NCBI GenBank assembly: GCA_964370295.1
Contig: CAYJIR010000014.1
Location: forward strand, 1 to 52,941
Source: JAAYCI01 sp964370295
Lineage (GTDB): Bacteria; Bacillota; Clostridia; Oscillospirales; Ruminococcaceae
Reading direction: 5' to 3'
Length of the DNA stretch: 52,941 nt
Shown: positions 25,412-33,898 of the stretch, one piece after another
Layout: each line of letters starts with the position of its first letter
Position numbering within the stretch: the stretch's first letter is position 1
The notes under the pieces: model-generated
What the model was told of the DNA's origin: nothing
Seen by the model: the letters and a program-made list of their open reading frames with translations, nothing else
Database searches by the model: none
Position numbers and translations under genes: made by a program

Positions 25412-26866
25412 ATGAAGAATATGCAACATAAAATATTGAATAAAACGAGCCTTCATTGGGTGATGGGCCCCTTGCTGTGGATTTTATGCGTCTTGTTTTT
25501 GCCACAGAGTATTTTTCCTACGCCGGAAATGCGCGCGGCCATTGGCACGGTGGCTTGGATGGCCTATTGGTGGGTAAGCTCCTGCATCGACTATGCGATT
25601 ACGGGTTTTTTGCCCATTGCACTAAACGCGCTGATAGAAATGAGCCCCATGTCGGATGTGGTGGCAAACTATGCCTCAGAGATTATCATCTTGTTGTTGG
25701 GGGCCTCTATCCTTACGGTTTCCTGGGAAATGGTTGGGCTAGACAAACGCATTGCCTATACATTTTTGGCGATGATTGGCTCGTCTCTTGCGGTGCAAAT
25801 TGCATTTTGGTTTTTTCTTTCCGTGGGCTTGTCCTCTGTGCTTCCCAATTCAGTGGTATGTGCCACCATCACACCCATTGCGGTTTCGATGCTTCGCCAT
25901 GTGGGCATTCGAGACATCAAGCAAAGCAAAGTTGGCTCTTTGCTTCTTTTAACCATTGCTTGGGGCACCGGCCTTGGTGGCCTTGCCAGCCCGCTTGGTG
26001 GCGCCATGAACCTTGTGATTGTGGAATATATCGAACAATATACCGGCGAAGAATTTATGTACATCGAATGGGTGATTAAATTTTTGCCCATTATGGTGGT
26101 TTTGATATTGTCTAATTTGCTGTTTATTTTTGCCATCAAACCCCAAGGCGAGGGGCTGAAGGGCAGCAAAATTTATTTTACAGAAAAACACAAAGAACTT
26201 GGCAAAACCAATAAAACCGAATGGATTTGCCTGCTGCTGTTTTTATCGGCAACCATACTATCCTTCACACGCTCTTTCTATGCGGATTTTTTGCCGGGTT
26301 TAAAGCCGGCCTATGTATTCCTCATCTGCGGCCTTCTTTCCTTTTTCATCAAAAACCCTTCGGGTGAAAAACTGATGGTATGGCGTGTGGTGCAAAAGAA
26401 AATAGGGTGGGAATTGATTTATGTTTATGCCGGCGGTCTTGCCGCAGGCACACTGATTAACCAAAGCGGCGCGGCCGAAGCTTTGGGAAATTTGCTTTCT
26501 GCGGCACAAATTCAAAACGAATTTCTCCTCATTATGGTCATTTTAATTTTAACCATCACCTTATCAGATTTCACCAGCAACACCGCCACAGCAGCCGTGG
26601 CTATGCCCATTGTCCTCAGCCTTACGCTGGGCATGAATGTAAACCCCATTGCGTATATCTTCGCGGCCACCATCGGGGTGAATCTATCCTATTGCATGCC
26701 CACCTCCATTCGCGCCATCCCGGTGGGATACGGGCTTAGCCCGCATTATATGTTTAAGCATGGACTTAAACTCACCCTGATTGTGATACTCTTGATGACT
26801 GTTTTGGTGTGGCTTTTAATGAACTTTTGGCCATTTTTCAACACAGTGGGAACCCTGGCCAAGTGA
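25412..26866 (+). CDS. DASS-family (SLC13-like) carboxylate transporter
   Basis: A 484-residue membrane protein with about 11-12 helices of the divalent anion:Na+ symporter family, which imports succinate, malate, citrate or similar carboxylates. Two inverted halves each carry a substrate/Na+ loop: LPNSVVCATITPIA in the first (a departure from the usual SNT) and FTSNTATAAVAMPI in the second. Family sequences STPLG-like ASPLGGAMN and YCMPTSIRAIPVGYG are present. The ATG at 25412 follows the stop of the carrier gene with no gap, so the genes are translationally linked. Placement in a Dlt-like operon suggests it supplies the acid that is activated and attached outside. Export or an unrelated role cannot be excluded. 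Confidence 0.83.
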   Translation: MKNMQHKILNKTSLHWVMGPLLWILCVLFLPQSIFPTPEMRAAIGTVAWMAYWWVSSCIDYAITGFLPIALNALIEMSPMSDVVANYASEIIILLLGASILTVSWEMVGLDKRIAYTFLAMIGSSLAVQIAFWFFLSVGLSSVLPNSVVCATITPIAVSMLRHVGIRDIKQSKVGSLLLLTIAWGTGLGGLASPLGGAMNLVIVEYIEQYTGEEFMYIEWVIKFLPIMVVLILSNLLFIFAIKPQGEGLKGSKIYFTEKHKELGKTNKTEWICLLLFLSATILSFTRSFYADFLPGLKPAYVFLICGLLSFFIKNPSGEKLMVWRVVQKKIGWELIYVYAGGLAAGTLINQSGAAEALGNLLSAAQIQNEFLLIMVILILTITLSDFTSNTATAAVAMPIVLSLTLGMNVNPIAYIFAATIGVNLSYCMPTSIRAIPVGYGLSPHYMFKHGLKLTLIVILLMTVLVWLLMNFWPFFNTVGTLAK

Positions 26867-26979
26867 TACGGACAGACACCGGCTACACAACAAAAAATGA
26901 TATCGGGCACGCCAGCTATATCGTGCATGCTTCCGGTAATGCCCGGCAAACACACATAAAAGAACAGCTACCAATCAGA

Positions 26980-27042
26980 AAACGGCAGTGTTTTGGAATC
27001 GCGCAAGGCTTTTGCGGTTTCTATCCAAAACATTTGCCGTTT
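26980..27042 (+). terminator. long hairpin after the Dlt-like operon
   Basis: AAACGGCA and TGTTTTGGA (26980-26997) pair with TCCAAAACA and TGCCGTTT (27024-27042) across a small internal loop. Inner CGCAA/TTGCG pairing is also possible. CGCTTTTAGG follows. It lies about 115 bases after the transporter stop and probably ends the operon. The sequence between the stop and the hairpin shows no gene. Confidence 0.6.
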
Positions 27043-27103
27043 CGCTTTTAGGGTAAAACCTATTCATCCGGTTTACCCCGTGTAAATGCTGTTTTTTTAA
27101 AAC

Positions 27104-27138
27104 TTAGGCAGCCATCGCACGCCGCGGTGGCTGCCTAA
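27104..27138 (-). terminator. terminator of the DUF1566 lipoprotein gene
   Basis: A perfect 11-bp stem, TTAGGCAGCCA / TGGCTGCCTAA, lies 53 bases after the leftward stop codon. GTTTTAAAA follows on the minus strand. It may work in both directions, facing the Dlt-like operon. Confidence 0.65.
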
Positions 27139-27190
27139 ACAAAACCCTAAATGCCCCGTTGTTTTTGCCATGCAGAAAGACAAGAGAAAG

Positions 27191-28501
27191 CTATGCCACA
27201 TTCCTTACCAAGCGAACAGAATTTAAAATATTATCTTCCCCCTCGGAAAGTGCATCGCTTCCCTCATACTTGGGTGAAAACCTCACAGCTCCGGCCCCAT
27301 GAGATGTATATCCAAATGCAACATACCAGGCAGAATCATACTCCGGTGAAGCTTCGCTAAAATAGGCAGATGTACTTGTCCAATAATAATAATTTTCGTT
27401 TTCCTCGTGCGTGGTCAACTCGAAATAATCTTGGTTAATCGCAGGGTATGATCCGGAATAATCCACAATGCTTTGCAATTCCTTCACATCCGGTAGCCGC
27501 CAATCGGTATATCCTGCATACTCAGAGTTTTCCGCCAGATTCAGTGCCGTTTCCCAATCCACACACTCGCCCAAATCAACGGTGGTCCACATAAGACCAC
27601 TGGTATTGTCGGTCGTGGTTCCGTCCTCGTTTTTCGTGTAGTCCTCCACACCGTAAACATCTCCACGCACCGCGCGAACATACTTGCCCATTTGGGCAGA
27701 CTGCGCAGGGTATGCTTTAATATGCCCTGTCATGTGGTTCACACCAAAGGCAATCCCTTGCAAGCGCTCGTCCCCTTCTACATTTGAAAGGGCATTCGTC
27801 CAAAATTGCCCGCCCTCTTTAGAGGCTTCGTCCGAGGGGTTGTCTTGCGTTGTGGTAGAGGTGTCTGCCTGCGGTTCGCCGCCTTGTGCCCCGTCTGCCT
27901 GCGGTTCGCCGCCTTGTGCCCCGCCACCTTGTGGTTCTCCGCCTTGTGCCCCGCCGCCCTGCGAAGCCTCATTAAACTTAAAATAGCTTGTGTCTAAATA
28001 GGGCCACCCTTGTGAAAAGTCACTGATAGAGAACAATTCTTCGGGTGAGGGCAGCCGCCAATCACTGTGGCCTGCATACTCTAGATTTTCAACATATTCT
28101 AAAGCATCCAGATAACTCATTTTTTCCGCCTCCGGAATGGCTATCCACATAAGACCTGTATTGTTGTCGGATATTGTTCCATCCTGATTGTCTGTAAAAG
28201 AAAATGCTATGCTTTCATACTCGCCGTCTTGCCCGTAAAATGCATCGGTTTGCGAAAGTTCAACAACATTGCCCTCTGCATCAAAGCTTAACGCTTGGCC
28301 GGTTGTTACAACGGCACCCAAAGGGGTTGTTTCTTCATTATCGGCGCTTATGGCGCCAGAAGTATCTACAGTTTCGGTTTCGGAATTAGCGGCACCCGTG
28401 CTTGATGATACAAAAGTGTCTTGCGTGCCGGACTCCACGCTGCAAGCTACAATGTGCAGTGATAAAAGCACCAACAAGGAAAGTGCAATCATTTTTTTCA
28501 T
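27191..28501 (-). CDS. lipoprotein with two DUF1566 (Lcl C-terminal) domains
   Basis: A 436-residue predicted lipoprotein. The signal peptide ends LHIVAC (Cys20). Two DUF1566/Lcl-type domains each carry TSGLMW or TGLMWIA, then a WRLP motif (SDWRLPSPEELFSI and TDWRLPDVKELQSI), and end in a YVRAVRG or VRLVRN strand. In Legionella Lcl, the related domain binds glycosaminoglycans or takes part in adhesion. A low-complexity linker of about 35 residues built from GAQGGEPQAD repeats interrupts the first domain at the DNA level (27864-27953). The insertion sits between the WRLP half and the final strand, so it probably forms a surface loop. AAAGGAG precedes the ATG. The function is unknown; an extracellular binding role is likely. 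Confidence 0.8.
   Translation of the reverse strand: MKKMIALSLLVLLSLHIVACSVESGTQDTFVSSSTGAANSETETVDTSGAISADNEETTPLGAVVTTGQALSFDAEGNVVELSQTDAFYGQDGEYESIAFSFTDNQDGTISDNNTGLMWIAIPEAEKMSYLDALEYVENLEYAGHSDWRLPSPEELFSISDFSQGWPYLDTSYFKFNEASQGGGAQGGEPQGGGAQGGEPQADGAQGGEPQADTSTTTQDNPSDEASKEGGQFWTNALSNVEGDERLQGIAFGVNHMTGHIKAYPAQSAQMGKYVRAVRGDVYGVEDYTKNEDGTTTDNTSGLMWTTVDLGECVDWETALNLAENSEYAGYTDWRLPDVKELQSIVDYSGSYPAINQDYFELTTHEENENYYYWTSTSAYFSEASPEYDSAWYVAFGYTSHGAGAVRFSPKYEGSDALSEGEDNILNSVRLVRNVA
27864..27953 (-). repeat. 30-bp tandem repeats inside the lipoprotein gene
   Basis: Three copies of a 30-base unit run at 27864-27893, 27894-27923 and 27924-27953; the first two are identical. They encode the decapeptide GAQGGEPQAD or GAQGGEPQGG. 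The unit is a multiple of three, so copy changes would keep the frame. It is not a CRISPR, as there are no spacers. Confidence 0.85.
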
Positions 28502-28637
28502 TCAAAGTCTCCTTTTCTATTTGCATGTCTCATTTGTATATTTAAAAACATAGTTGTGATGCAAACGTGAGCAAGAAAAGGAAGCCATCCCATTTGTATA
28601 TAGTATCTTTATATGCCTCGGGCATTCCCTGTGTTTA

Positions 28638-28666
28638 TTGCGAAATGTCTTGCATAATGCTATACT
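28638..28666 (+). promoter_or_regulatory. promoter of the WG-repeat gene
   Basis: TTGCGA (28638-28643) and TATACT (28661-28666) are 17 bases apart, about 100 bases before the ATG at 28764. Confidence 0.55.
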
Positions 28667-28763
28667 TACTATGGATTCGAAGTGAACTTTCTTGTTAAAG
28701 AAAAACATATCGTTTCGATTGAATGCTGTTTCTTTTACTTTTAGAATGGGGGTATATCCAATT

Positions 28764-30401
28764 ATGAGCCACTTTTGTTCACAATGCGGCAACGCGATGC
28801 AAGAAGAAAGCCGTTTTTGTAATGTCTGCGGTACGGCAGCACGTGCACAGGAGAGCACCGCACCACCCACCGAAACCAATTTGGAGGAATCCGGCTTTCC
28901 AGCAACACCCATAGCCCCACCGCCCCAGAGCCAGCCGGAAAATACGGACGCTGCAAAGACACAAGATTCACCCGTGCCTTTCGCTTCACCGGTGCAGCCC
29001 ACTTCGCCAACACAAAACACCGAAGATACCCACGCCCCTTTTTCGGAAGAGGGAAACACACGCAAAGAAACATCCTCACCCGCTGTTTTTGCGCCCTCGC
29101 CGCAACCACCCGTTGAACCACCGGTTCAAAACACCTTGGCAGCCCCTGCATCCCCCGAGGCTTCTGCCGCTTTTGCCCCGGCAAAAGGCATGCCCAAGAA
29201 GAAGAAAAAAACAGGGCTGATTGTGGGCATTATCCTTGTAGTCCTCATCATTTTTGGAATATTGATAGCAGGCACACTGTTCGCGCTTGTGCACTTTGGG
29301 GTTTTAGATATCCGCCCATTTTGGGATTTTGATTCAAACGCCTCCGCAGCGGTAGAGTTATTTGAGGAAGGTATCATCCCTGCAAACAACGGAACGGCCT
29401 TTGGTTACATCAACGAAAATGGCACCTATGTCATTGCACCCTATTTTGACAATGCCGGTACATTTGGAAACAATGGCCTGGCCTTTGTGAAGCAAGATGA
29501 TTTATGGGGGGTCATCGATGCAAGCGGCAGCTTTGTAGCGCCTGCTCGCTACACCATGATTTCCCCCTTTACCGACAATGGGCTTGCGGCAATACAACGC
29601 AATGACCTTTGGGGCTATATCAACGAAAACGGCGAAGAGGTTGTGCCGCCCCGGTATACATCCGTCACCTCCTTTAACGACGGACCATATGCTGCGGTAA
29701 AACGAAATGGACTTTGGGGCTTTATAGATAAAGACGGGGAAGAGGTGATTGCACCACAGTTTGAGTTTGCCGATTCTTTTACAAAAGACGGCCTTGCCCT
29801 TGTGGTGCAAAACGGATCTTTTGGCTTTATCGATGAAGATGGGTCCTTTGTGGTTGCACCACAATATGATATGGCCAGTTCTTTTTCGCAAGGACTTGCC
29901 GCCGTGCAACAAAACGGACTTTATGGCTATATCAATACAGAGGGAGAAATGGTGGTGATACCACAGTTCACACATGCGCGTATGTTTAACGAAAATGGGC
30001 TTGCCGCCATAGAACAAAATGGCTTACACGGCCTTATAAACCGCCAAGGGGAAATTATGATACAGCCCTTGTACGATTACATATACGCCTATCCCGAAGG
30101 GCTTATCGCTGTAGAGCAAGATGAACTTTTGACCTATGTGAACGAGCACGGTGCTGCGGTGACACCGATGCAGTTTGAAGGCATGAATGATTTTGCAGAA
30201 AACGGTCTTTCTGCTGTAATGATAAATGGACTTTGGGGGTATATAGATAAAAATGGCGCGTTTGCGATAGAGCCCCAATACGCTTGGGCGAGCAGTTTTT
30301 ATGCAGATGGCTATGCTGTTGTAAGCCTTGATGGGGAACTCTATGGTGTTATTGACGAGCAAGGAGAGTTTTTGATAGAGCCCTCTTTTAGGGTGGCGTA
30401 G
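28764..30401 (+). CDS. zinc-ribbon membrane protein with extracellular WG repeats
   Basis: A 545-residue protein. I chose the ATG at 28764 because the zinc-ribbon starts at residue 3: HFCSQCGNAMQEESRFCNVCG, two CxxC pairs. A Pro/Ser/Thr-rich linker of about 110 residues follows. Next come a basic patch (MPKKKKKTG), one membrane helix (IVGIILVVLIIFGILIAGTL) and about nine WG-type beta-hairpin repeats (units such as GLWGYINENGEEVVPPRYTS). The layout implies a cytoplasmic zinc-ribbon, one membrane crossing and an outside WG-repeat domain. Such proteins are common in Clostridia and have no settled function; WG repeats are thought to bind protein or peptidoglycan partners. It is transcribed alone from its own promoter. 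Confidence 0.85.
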   Translation: MSHFCSQCGNAMQEESRFCNVCGTAARAQESTAPPTETNLEESGFPATPIAPPPQSQPENTDAAKTQDSPVPFASPVQPTSPTQNTEDTHAPFSEEGNTRKETSSPAVFAPSPQPPVEPPVQNTLAAPASPEASAAFAPAKGMPKKKKKTGLIVGIILVVLIIFGILIAGTLFALVHFGVLDIRPFWDFDSNASAAVELFEEGIIPANNGTAFGYINENGTYVIAPYFDNAGTFGNNGLAFVKQDDLWGVIDASGSFVAPARYTMISPFTDNGLAAIQRNDLWGYINENGEEVVPPRYTSVTSFNDGPYAAVKRNGLWGFIDKDGEEVIAPQFEFADSFTKDGLALVVQNGSFGFIDEDGSFVVAPQYDMASSFSQGLAAVQQNGLYGYINTEGEMVVIPQFTHARMFNENGLAAIEQNGLHGLINRQGEIMIQPLYDYIYAYPEGLIAVEQDELLTYVNEHGAAVTPMQFEGMNDFAENGLSAVMINGLWGYIDKNGAFAIEPQYAWASSFYADGYAVVSLDGELYGVIDEQGEFLIEPSFRVA

Positions 30402-30516
30402 CGCAAACACAAGCAACTGTTCACACAAGCATTTTCGAGAACGATTTTATTAGAATTTTCATGCAAGAAAATCGCAAGCAGCTAAAGCAAACATCCCAAT
30501 GCTTTTACGCAATATA

Positions 30517-30560
30517 AATGAGCACTCAAGAAGGGCTATTCCCCTTCCTGAGTGCTCATT
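30517..30560 (+). terminator. long hairpin terminator after the WG-repeat gene
   Basis: AATGAGCACTCA-A-GAAGGG pairs with CCCCTTC-C-TGAGTGCTCATT around a short loop, with one internal mismatch. CATTTTGC follows on the + strand; the other strand also ends with T after the stem. It may serve both this gene and the convergent GGDEF-EAL gene. Confidence 0.7.
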
Positions 30561-30783
30561 TTGCAAACATCGCTTTAAAACCGCGCACACCAAACCCCAT
30601 AAAACAAAATCATAGAATTTCCCATTTTTTATGCCACCACCAACACAGAACACGCCTTGTCGCAAACACACGAAACTCTTTTTGTTCATCGGCTTTATGG
30701 CAAAACAGCTATGAGGCCAAGTGCCATAAGGGCCATCGCTTGCTCGCGCCGCATCTCTGCATACCCGTGGTGGTGGAACGGGG
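30561..30783. other. 223-bp intergenic region, nothing recognised
   Basis: This lies between the terminator hairpin and the end of the GGDEF-EAL gene. I see no gene, repeat or clear hairpin beyond short pairings near 30710-30740. Confidence 0.4.
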
Positions 30784-32721
30784 TCAGTCTTTATTGGGCC
30801 CTATAAAGGGAAGAATATTAGATAGGGAAGCCGGTTTCGAGAAAAGATACCCTTGGATATAGTCACAACCACAAGAGACACATAGATCTTTTTGCTCGGT
30901 TTCTTCAATTCCTTCCACAATAATTTGTTTGTTGGTAGCCTTAATTCCCAGCATTAGATGCGCGAAAAATTTTTTGTTTTCCGAAGACTTCGTGGCAGAA
31001 AGCAGAAGGCTTCTGTCAATTTTAATGATATCCAGCGGCAAATCCAAAAATACACTCATGTTTGAATACTCCACGCCAAAATCATCCAGCTCGAAAACGA
31101 ATCCTTTTTCCTGCATTTCTTTCATAACCGTTTTCATGTTTAAGCTATCGGAAATCAAAACCCTTTCCGTAATTTCAATTTTAATCATAGAGGGCGGGAT
31201 ATTGTGTTTGGATAGAATTGACACAACCTCCTCAACTATGTTGGGCAACATGAATTGATAGTATGGAAAGTTCACTGAAACCGATTCAAACTGTGGCCCT
31301 AATTGCCGATTATCTATTAGATTTCTTAAATCCCTACATACAATATCTAAAACCGTATACGTGATTTTTGTTATAAGCCCTGTTTTTTCCGCTATCTCAA
31401 TAAAGCTGCTTGGGTATAAAAATTGATTCTCATCAAGCATTCTCACCAAGGCTTCTGCTTGCGTAAATGTGTTTTTTTCAACAGAGAAAACCGGCTGGTA
31501 GTGAACCACAAAATCGCCATTGATAAGCGCTTCTTTAATTTTTTGTGTCATCACATTTTTCGCAGACATATTGTGCATAATAGAGATATCATATAAAAAT
31601 TTAACATTGCCGGATTTTTCTTTTAAAGTGCGCACTGAATAATCGGCGGCTGAAATTAAATCTTTAGAGTTTTTGGAAAAAGAAGGGTAATCCACTCGAA
31701 CAAAAATTAAATCTAAAATCACATCGAATCCATCCATAGAAACGGGGGCATTCAACAAATCTATAGCAGCCATCACTTTTTCAAAATATTCTTCGCTTAC
31801 ATCTTTCGAAAGAATAGCAAACTCATCACCACTATATCTATATATGTTTTTTCTTAAAAATTTCTTTGATAAATTTTCAGAGACCAATCTTAATAATTTG
31901 TCTCCTGTTTCAAGGCCATATCTTTCATTCACACTTTTAAAATTGCGCAAACTTATTATATATAACGAAAATTCATCGTTTCTTCGAATACTCTCATTCA
32001 CTTTATGCGTTAAGGCGATCCTGTTGTTAACACTTGTTAAATGGTCTGCAGATTTTCGCACATTTTGAATGTATAAATGCACAACCAAAATACTTAAAGT
32101 ATAAATCGTGCCGGTAAGGATGACATCGTCTATAAAAAACTGTAGCAAAGTTATACTCGAAGAAAAAATAAACGTAAAACTTAATACCAGCATGATCTCC
32201 CTATAAACCGTTTTCGAGTTTTTAACGGCAAGGTATAATAACATCAGTATATAAAAGGCACTTACAACAAAAGGCGCTTGATACCAATCGCCTCTGATAT
32301 AATAAAGATTTTCATCAATTGTAAATATTTTATCTGTAAATACATTCAGTAATACAATTATGATATAGATTATATAGGGCAAACAATAGGGGAATAGCTT
32401 TTTATAATGGTCTTTTATATTTGAATTAAAATCTGTTAATGTTATTGAATAGAGGATAAACATCACCGGCAAACAAGGCAAAAACAAAAAATATAAGAGC
32501 ATTAAGGTATAGGATATAAAATAGTTCGAATACTGCACAAGGCTCGTTGTGGCCAGAATAGACGTGATTGTCAGAAAAACACTAATAAAGGCCGAGTAAT
32601 ACATAGCCTTTAAAAACTTATATCTTAAATTTCTCGCCTCATAATCTCGCCTAAAGCTGATGATTATAGCCGTTAAAATAAGCAGAGAAGTATATTCCGA
32701 TACCAAATTATATTCTAACAT
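30784..32721 (-). CDS. membrane GGDEF-EAL protein (c-di-GMP turnover)
   Basis: A 645-residue protein. Residues about 5-215 contain six to seven hydrophobic helices forming a membrane sensor region. A GGDEF domain follows with the active-site motif as YRYSGDEFAIL; SGDEF is a tolerated variant. The C-terminal EAL domain has HYQPVFSVEK, QAEALVRM, an N in SVNFPYYQ, EITERVL, DDFGVEYSN and KIDRSLL, so the residues needed for phosphodiesterase activity seem present. It probably degrades c-di-GMP, with the GGDEF part active or GTP-sensing. It has its own TTGACA/TATAAT promoter and no operon partner. The AT-rich N-terminal coding part differs somewhat from neighbouring genes but shows no sign of transfer that I can prove. 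Confidence 0.88.
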   Translation of the reverse strand: MLEYNLVSEYTSLLILTAIIISFRRDYEARNLRYKFLKAMYYSAFISVFLTITSILATTSLVQYSNYFISYTLMLLYFLFLPCLPVMFILYSITLTDFNSNIKDHYKKLFPYCLPYIIYIIIVLLNVFTDKIFTIDENLYYIRGDWYQAPFVVSAFYILMLLYLAVKNSKTVYREIMLVLSFTFIFSSSITLLQFFIDDVILTGTIYTLSILVVHLYIQNVRKSADHLTSVNNRIALTHKVNESIRRNDEFSLYIISLRNFKSVNERYGLETGDKLLRLVSENLSKKFLRKNIYRYSGDEFAILSKDVSEEYFEKVMAAIDLLNAPVSMDGFDVILDLIFVRVDYPSFSKNSKDLISAADYSVRTLKEKSGNVKFLYDISIMHNMSAKNVMTQKIKEALINGDFVVHYQPVFSVEKNTFTQAEALVRMLDENQFLYPSSFIEIAEKTGLITKITYTVLDIVCRDLRNLIDNRQLGPQFESVSVNFPYYQFMLPNIVEEVVSILSKHNIPPSMIKIEITERVLISDSLNMKTVMKEMQEKGFVFELDDFGVEYSNMSVFLDLPLDIIKIDRSLLLSATKSSENKKFFAHLMLGIKATNKQIIVEGIEETEQKDLCVSCGCDYIQGYLFSKPASLSNILPFIGPNKD

Positions 32722-32805
32722 CTAAAGAATACCTTTAATGGCTTTCCTAAATAATCACATGATATTCCCAACTCAAAGCTATCACAATATAACGCAATAT
32801 AATAC

Positions 32806-32835
32806 ATTATACATCTCCCTTTGTTTGAGTGTCAA
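32806..32835 (-). promoter_or_regulatory. promoter of the GGDEF-EAL gene
   Basis: Minus-strand TTGACA (32835-32830) and TATAAT (32811-32806) are 18 bases apart, giving a leader of about 80 bases before the ATG at 32721. Only an AT-rich leader lies between. Confidence 0.7.
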
Positions 32836-33124
32836 CAAAGATTGTTTGAACAAGGTCTAGCTAAGCGCCCATCACATCGAGCCGGGCCTCTCTTTACGTG
32901 CCGTTTCTTTTTTTGTCCGGCAGTTTTTTGTGCCCTGAATTCAACTTTTTCCATTCTTCTTGCCCCGTCTTAAACCGCCCATAAATGTTGGTGTATCAGG
33001 CGATACCCGCTAACTTTTGGCAAAGAAGTGTCTTTGGTCCGCCATCGCCCCCTATATATTTAAGCCTTCGCATATCCTTCTGTGGCCATCAGGCAAATGG
33101 GGCTATGCGCAAGCCTAGCTCACA
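32836..33124. other. 289-bp intergenic region after trpA
   Basis: No gene is visible. On the minus strand downstream of trpA, an imperfect pairing of GCTTGCGCATA with TATGCGAAGGC (33070-33120) could form a terminator-like stem, but no good U-tract follows. The rest shows no recognised signal. Confidence 0.35.
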
Positions 33125-33898
33125 TTATTCACAAATATTTCGTATTGATTTCTTCATTCCTTGTACATACTGCCGCACAGCCTCCACACTATTTTCGCCA
33201 TGTGTCTCTACCAGCTTCATAATGGCCGAGCCCACAATGACGCCATCGGCCTTTTGGGCCATCGCTTTTGCCTGCTTTGGGGTGGAAATACCAAAACCAA
33301 TGGCCACCGGAATATCCGACACCTCCCGCACCAGGGCTACCATACAGTCGATATCGGCCGTGATATTTTGGCGCACACCTGTCACCCCAAGAGAGGAAAC
33401 ACAATAGACAAACCCTTTCGCTTCTTTGGCAATCATTTTAATGCGCTCTTGGGAAGTGGGTGCAATCAGCGAGATAAAATCTACGTTATGTTTTTCAAAA
33501 ACCTTGGCAAATTCATGTTTTTCCTCGAACGGAATGTCCGGCAAAATCACACCGCTTATGCCAACTTTGCAGCATTGTTTTGCAAATTTCTCGGTTCCAT
33601 AAGAAAAAACGATATTGGCATAGGTCATAAAAACCAACGGAACACGCACTTGCAATTCATCCACCATGGCAAAGATGTCGTCGGTGGTTATTTTATTTTG
33701 TAGCGCACGCATATTGGCACTTTGTATCACCTCACCCTCGGCCGTGGGGTCGGAAAAAGGAATACCAAGCTCTATCAAGTCGGCGCCTGCGGCCTCAAGG
33801 GCATACACAAGTTTTTTGGTTGTAGCAAAGTTCGGGTCGCCACAAGTGACAAAAGGAATAAAGGCCTTTCCGTTTTGAAATGCGTCTTGTATCTTCAT
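33125..33898 (-). CDS. trpA: tryptophan synthase alpha subunit
   Basis: A 257-residue TIM-barrel enzyme that cleaves indole-3-glycerol phosphate to indole and glyceraldehyde 3-phosphate, passing indole to TrpB. The catalytic Glu and Asp lie in LIELGIPFSDPTAEGEVIQ. The phosphate-binding blocks YCVSSLGVTGVR and VAIGFGISTP, and the late ADGVIVGSAIMK, fit the family, and the length is normal. It overlaps trpB by 4 bases (ATGA) and is the last gene of the T-box-controlled trp operon. Confidence 0.97.
   Translation of the reverse strand: MKIQDAFQNGKAFIPFVTCGDPNFATTKKLVYALEAAGADLIELGIPFSDPTAEGEVIQSANMRALQNKITTDDIFAMVDELQVRVPLVFMTYANIVFSYGTEKFAKQCCKVGISGVILPDIPFEEKHEFAKVFEKHNVDFISLIAPTSQERIKMIAKEAKGFVYCVSSLGVTGVRQNITADIDCMVALVREVSDIPVAIGFGISTPKQAKAMAQKADGVIVGSAIMKLVETHGENSVEAVRQYVQGMKKSIRNICE

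Noticed and set aside
27864..27953. CRISPR-like short direct repeats
   Set aside because: The repeats are contiguous without spacers, in frame and inside a lipoprotein gene; no cas gene is present.
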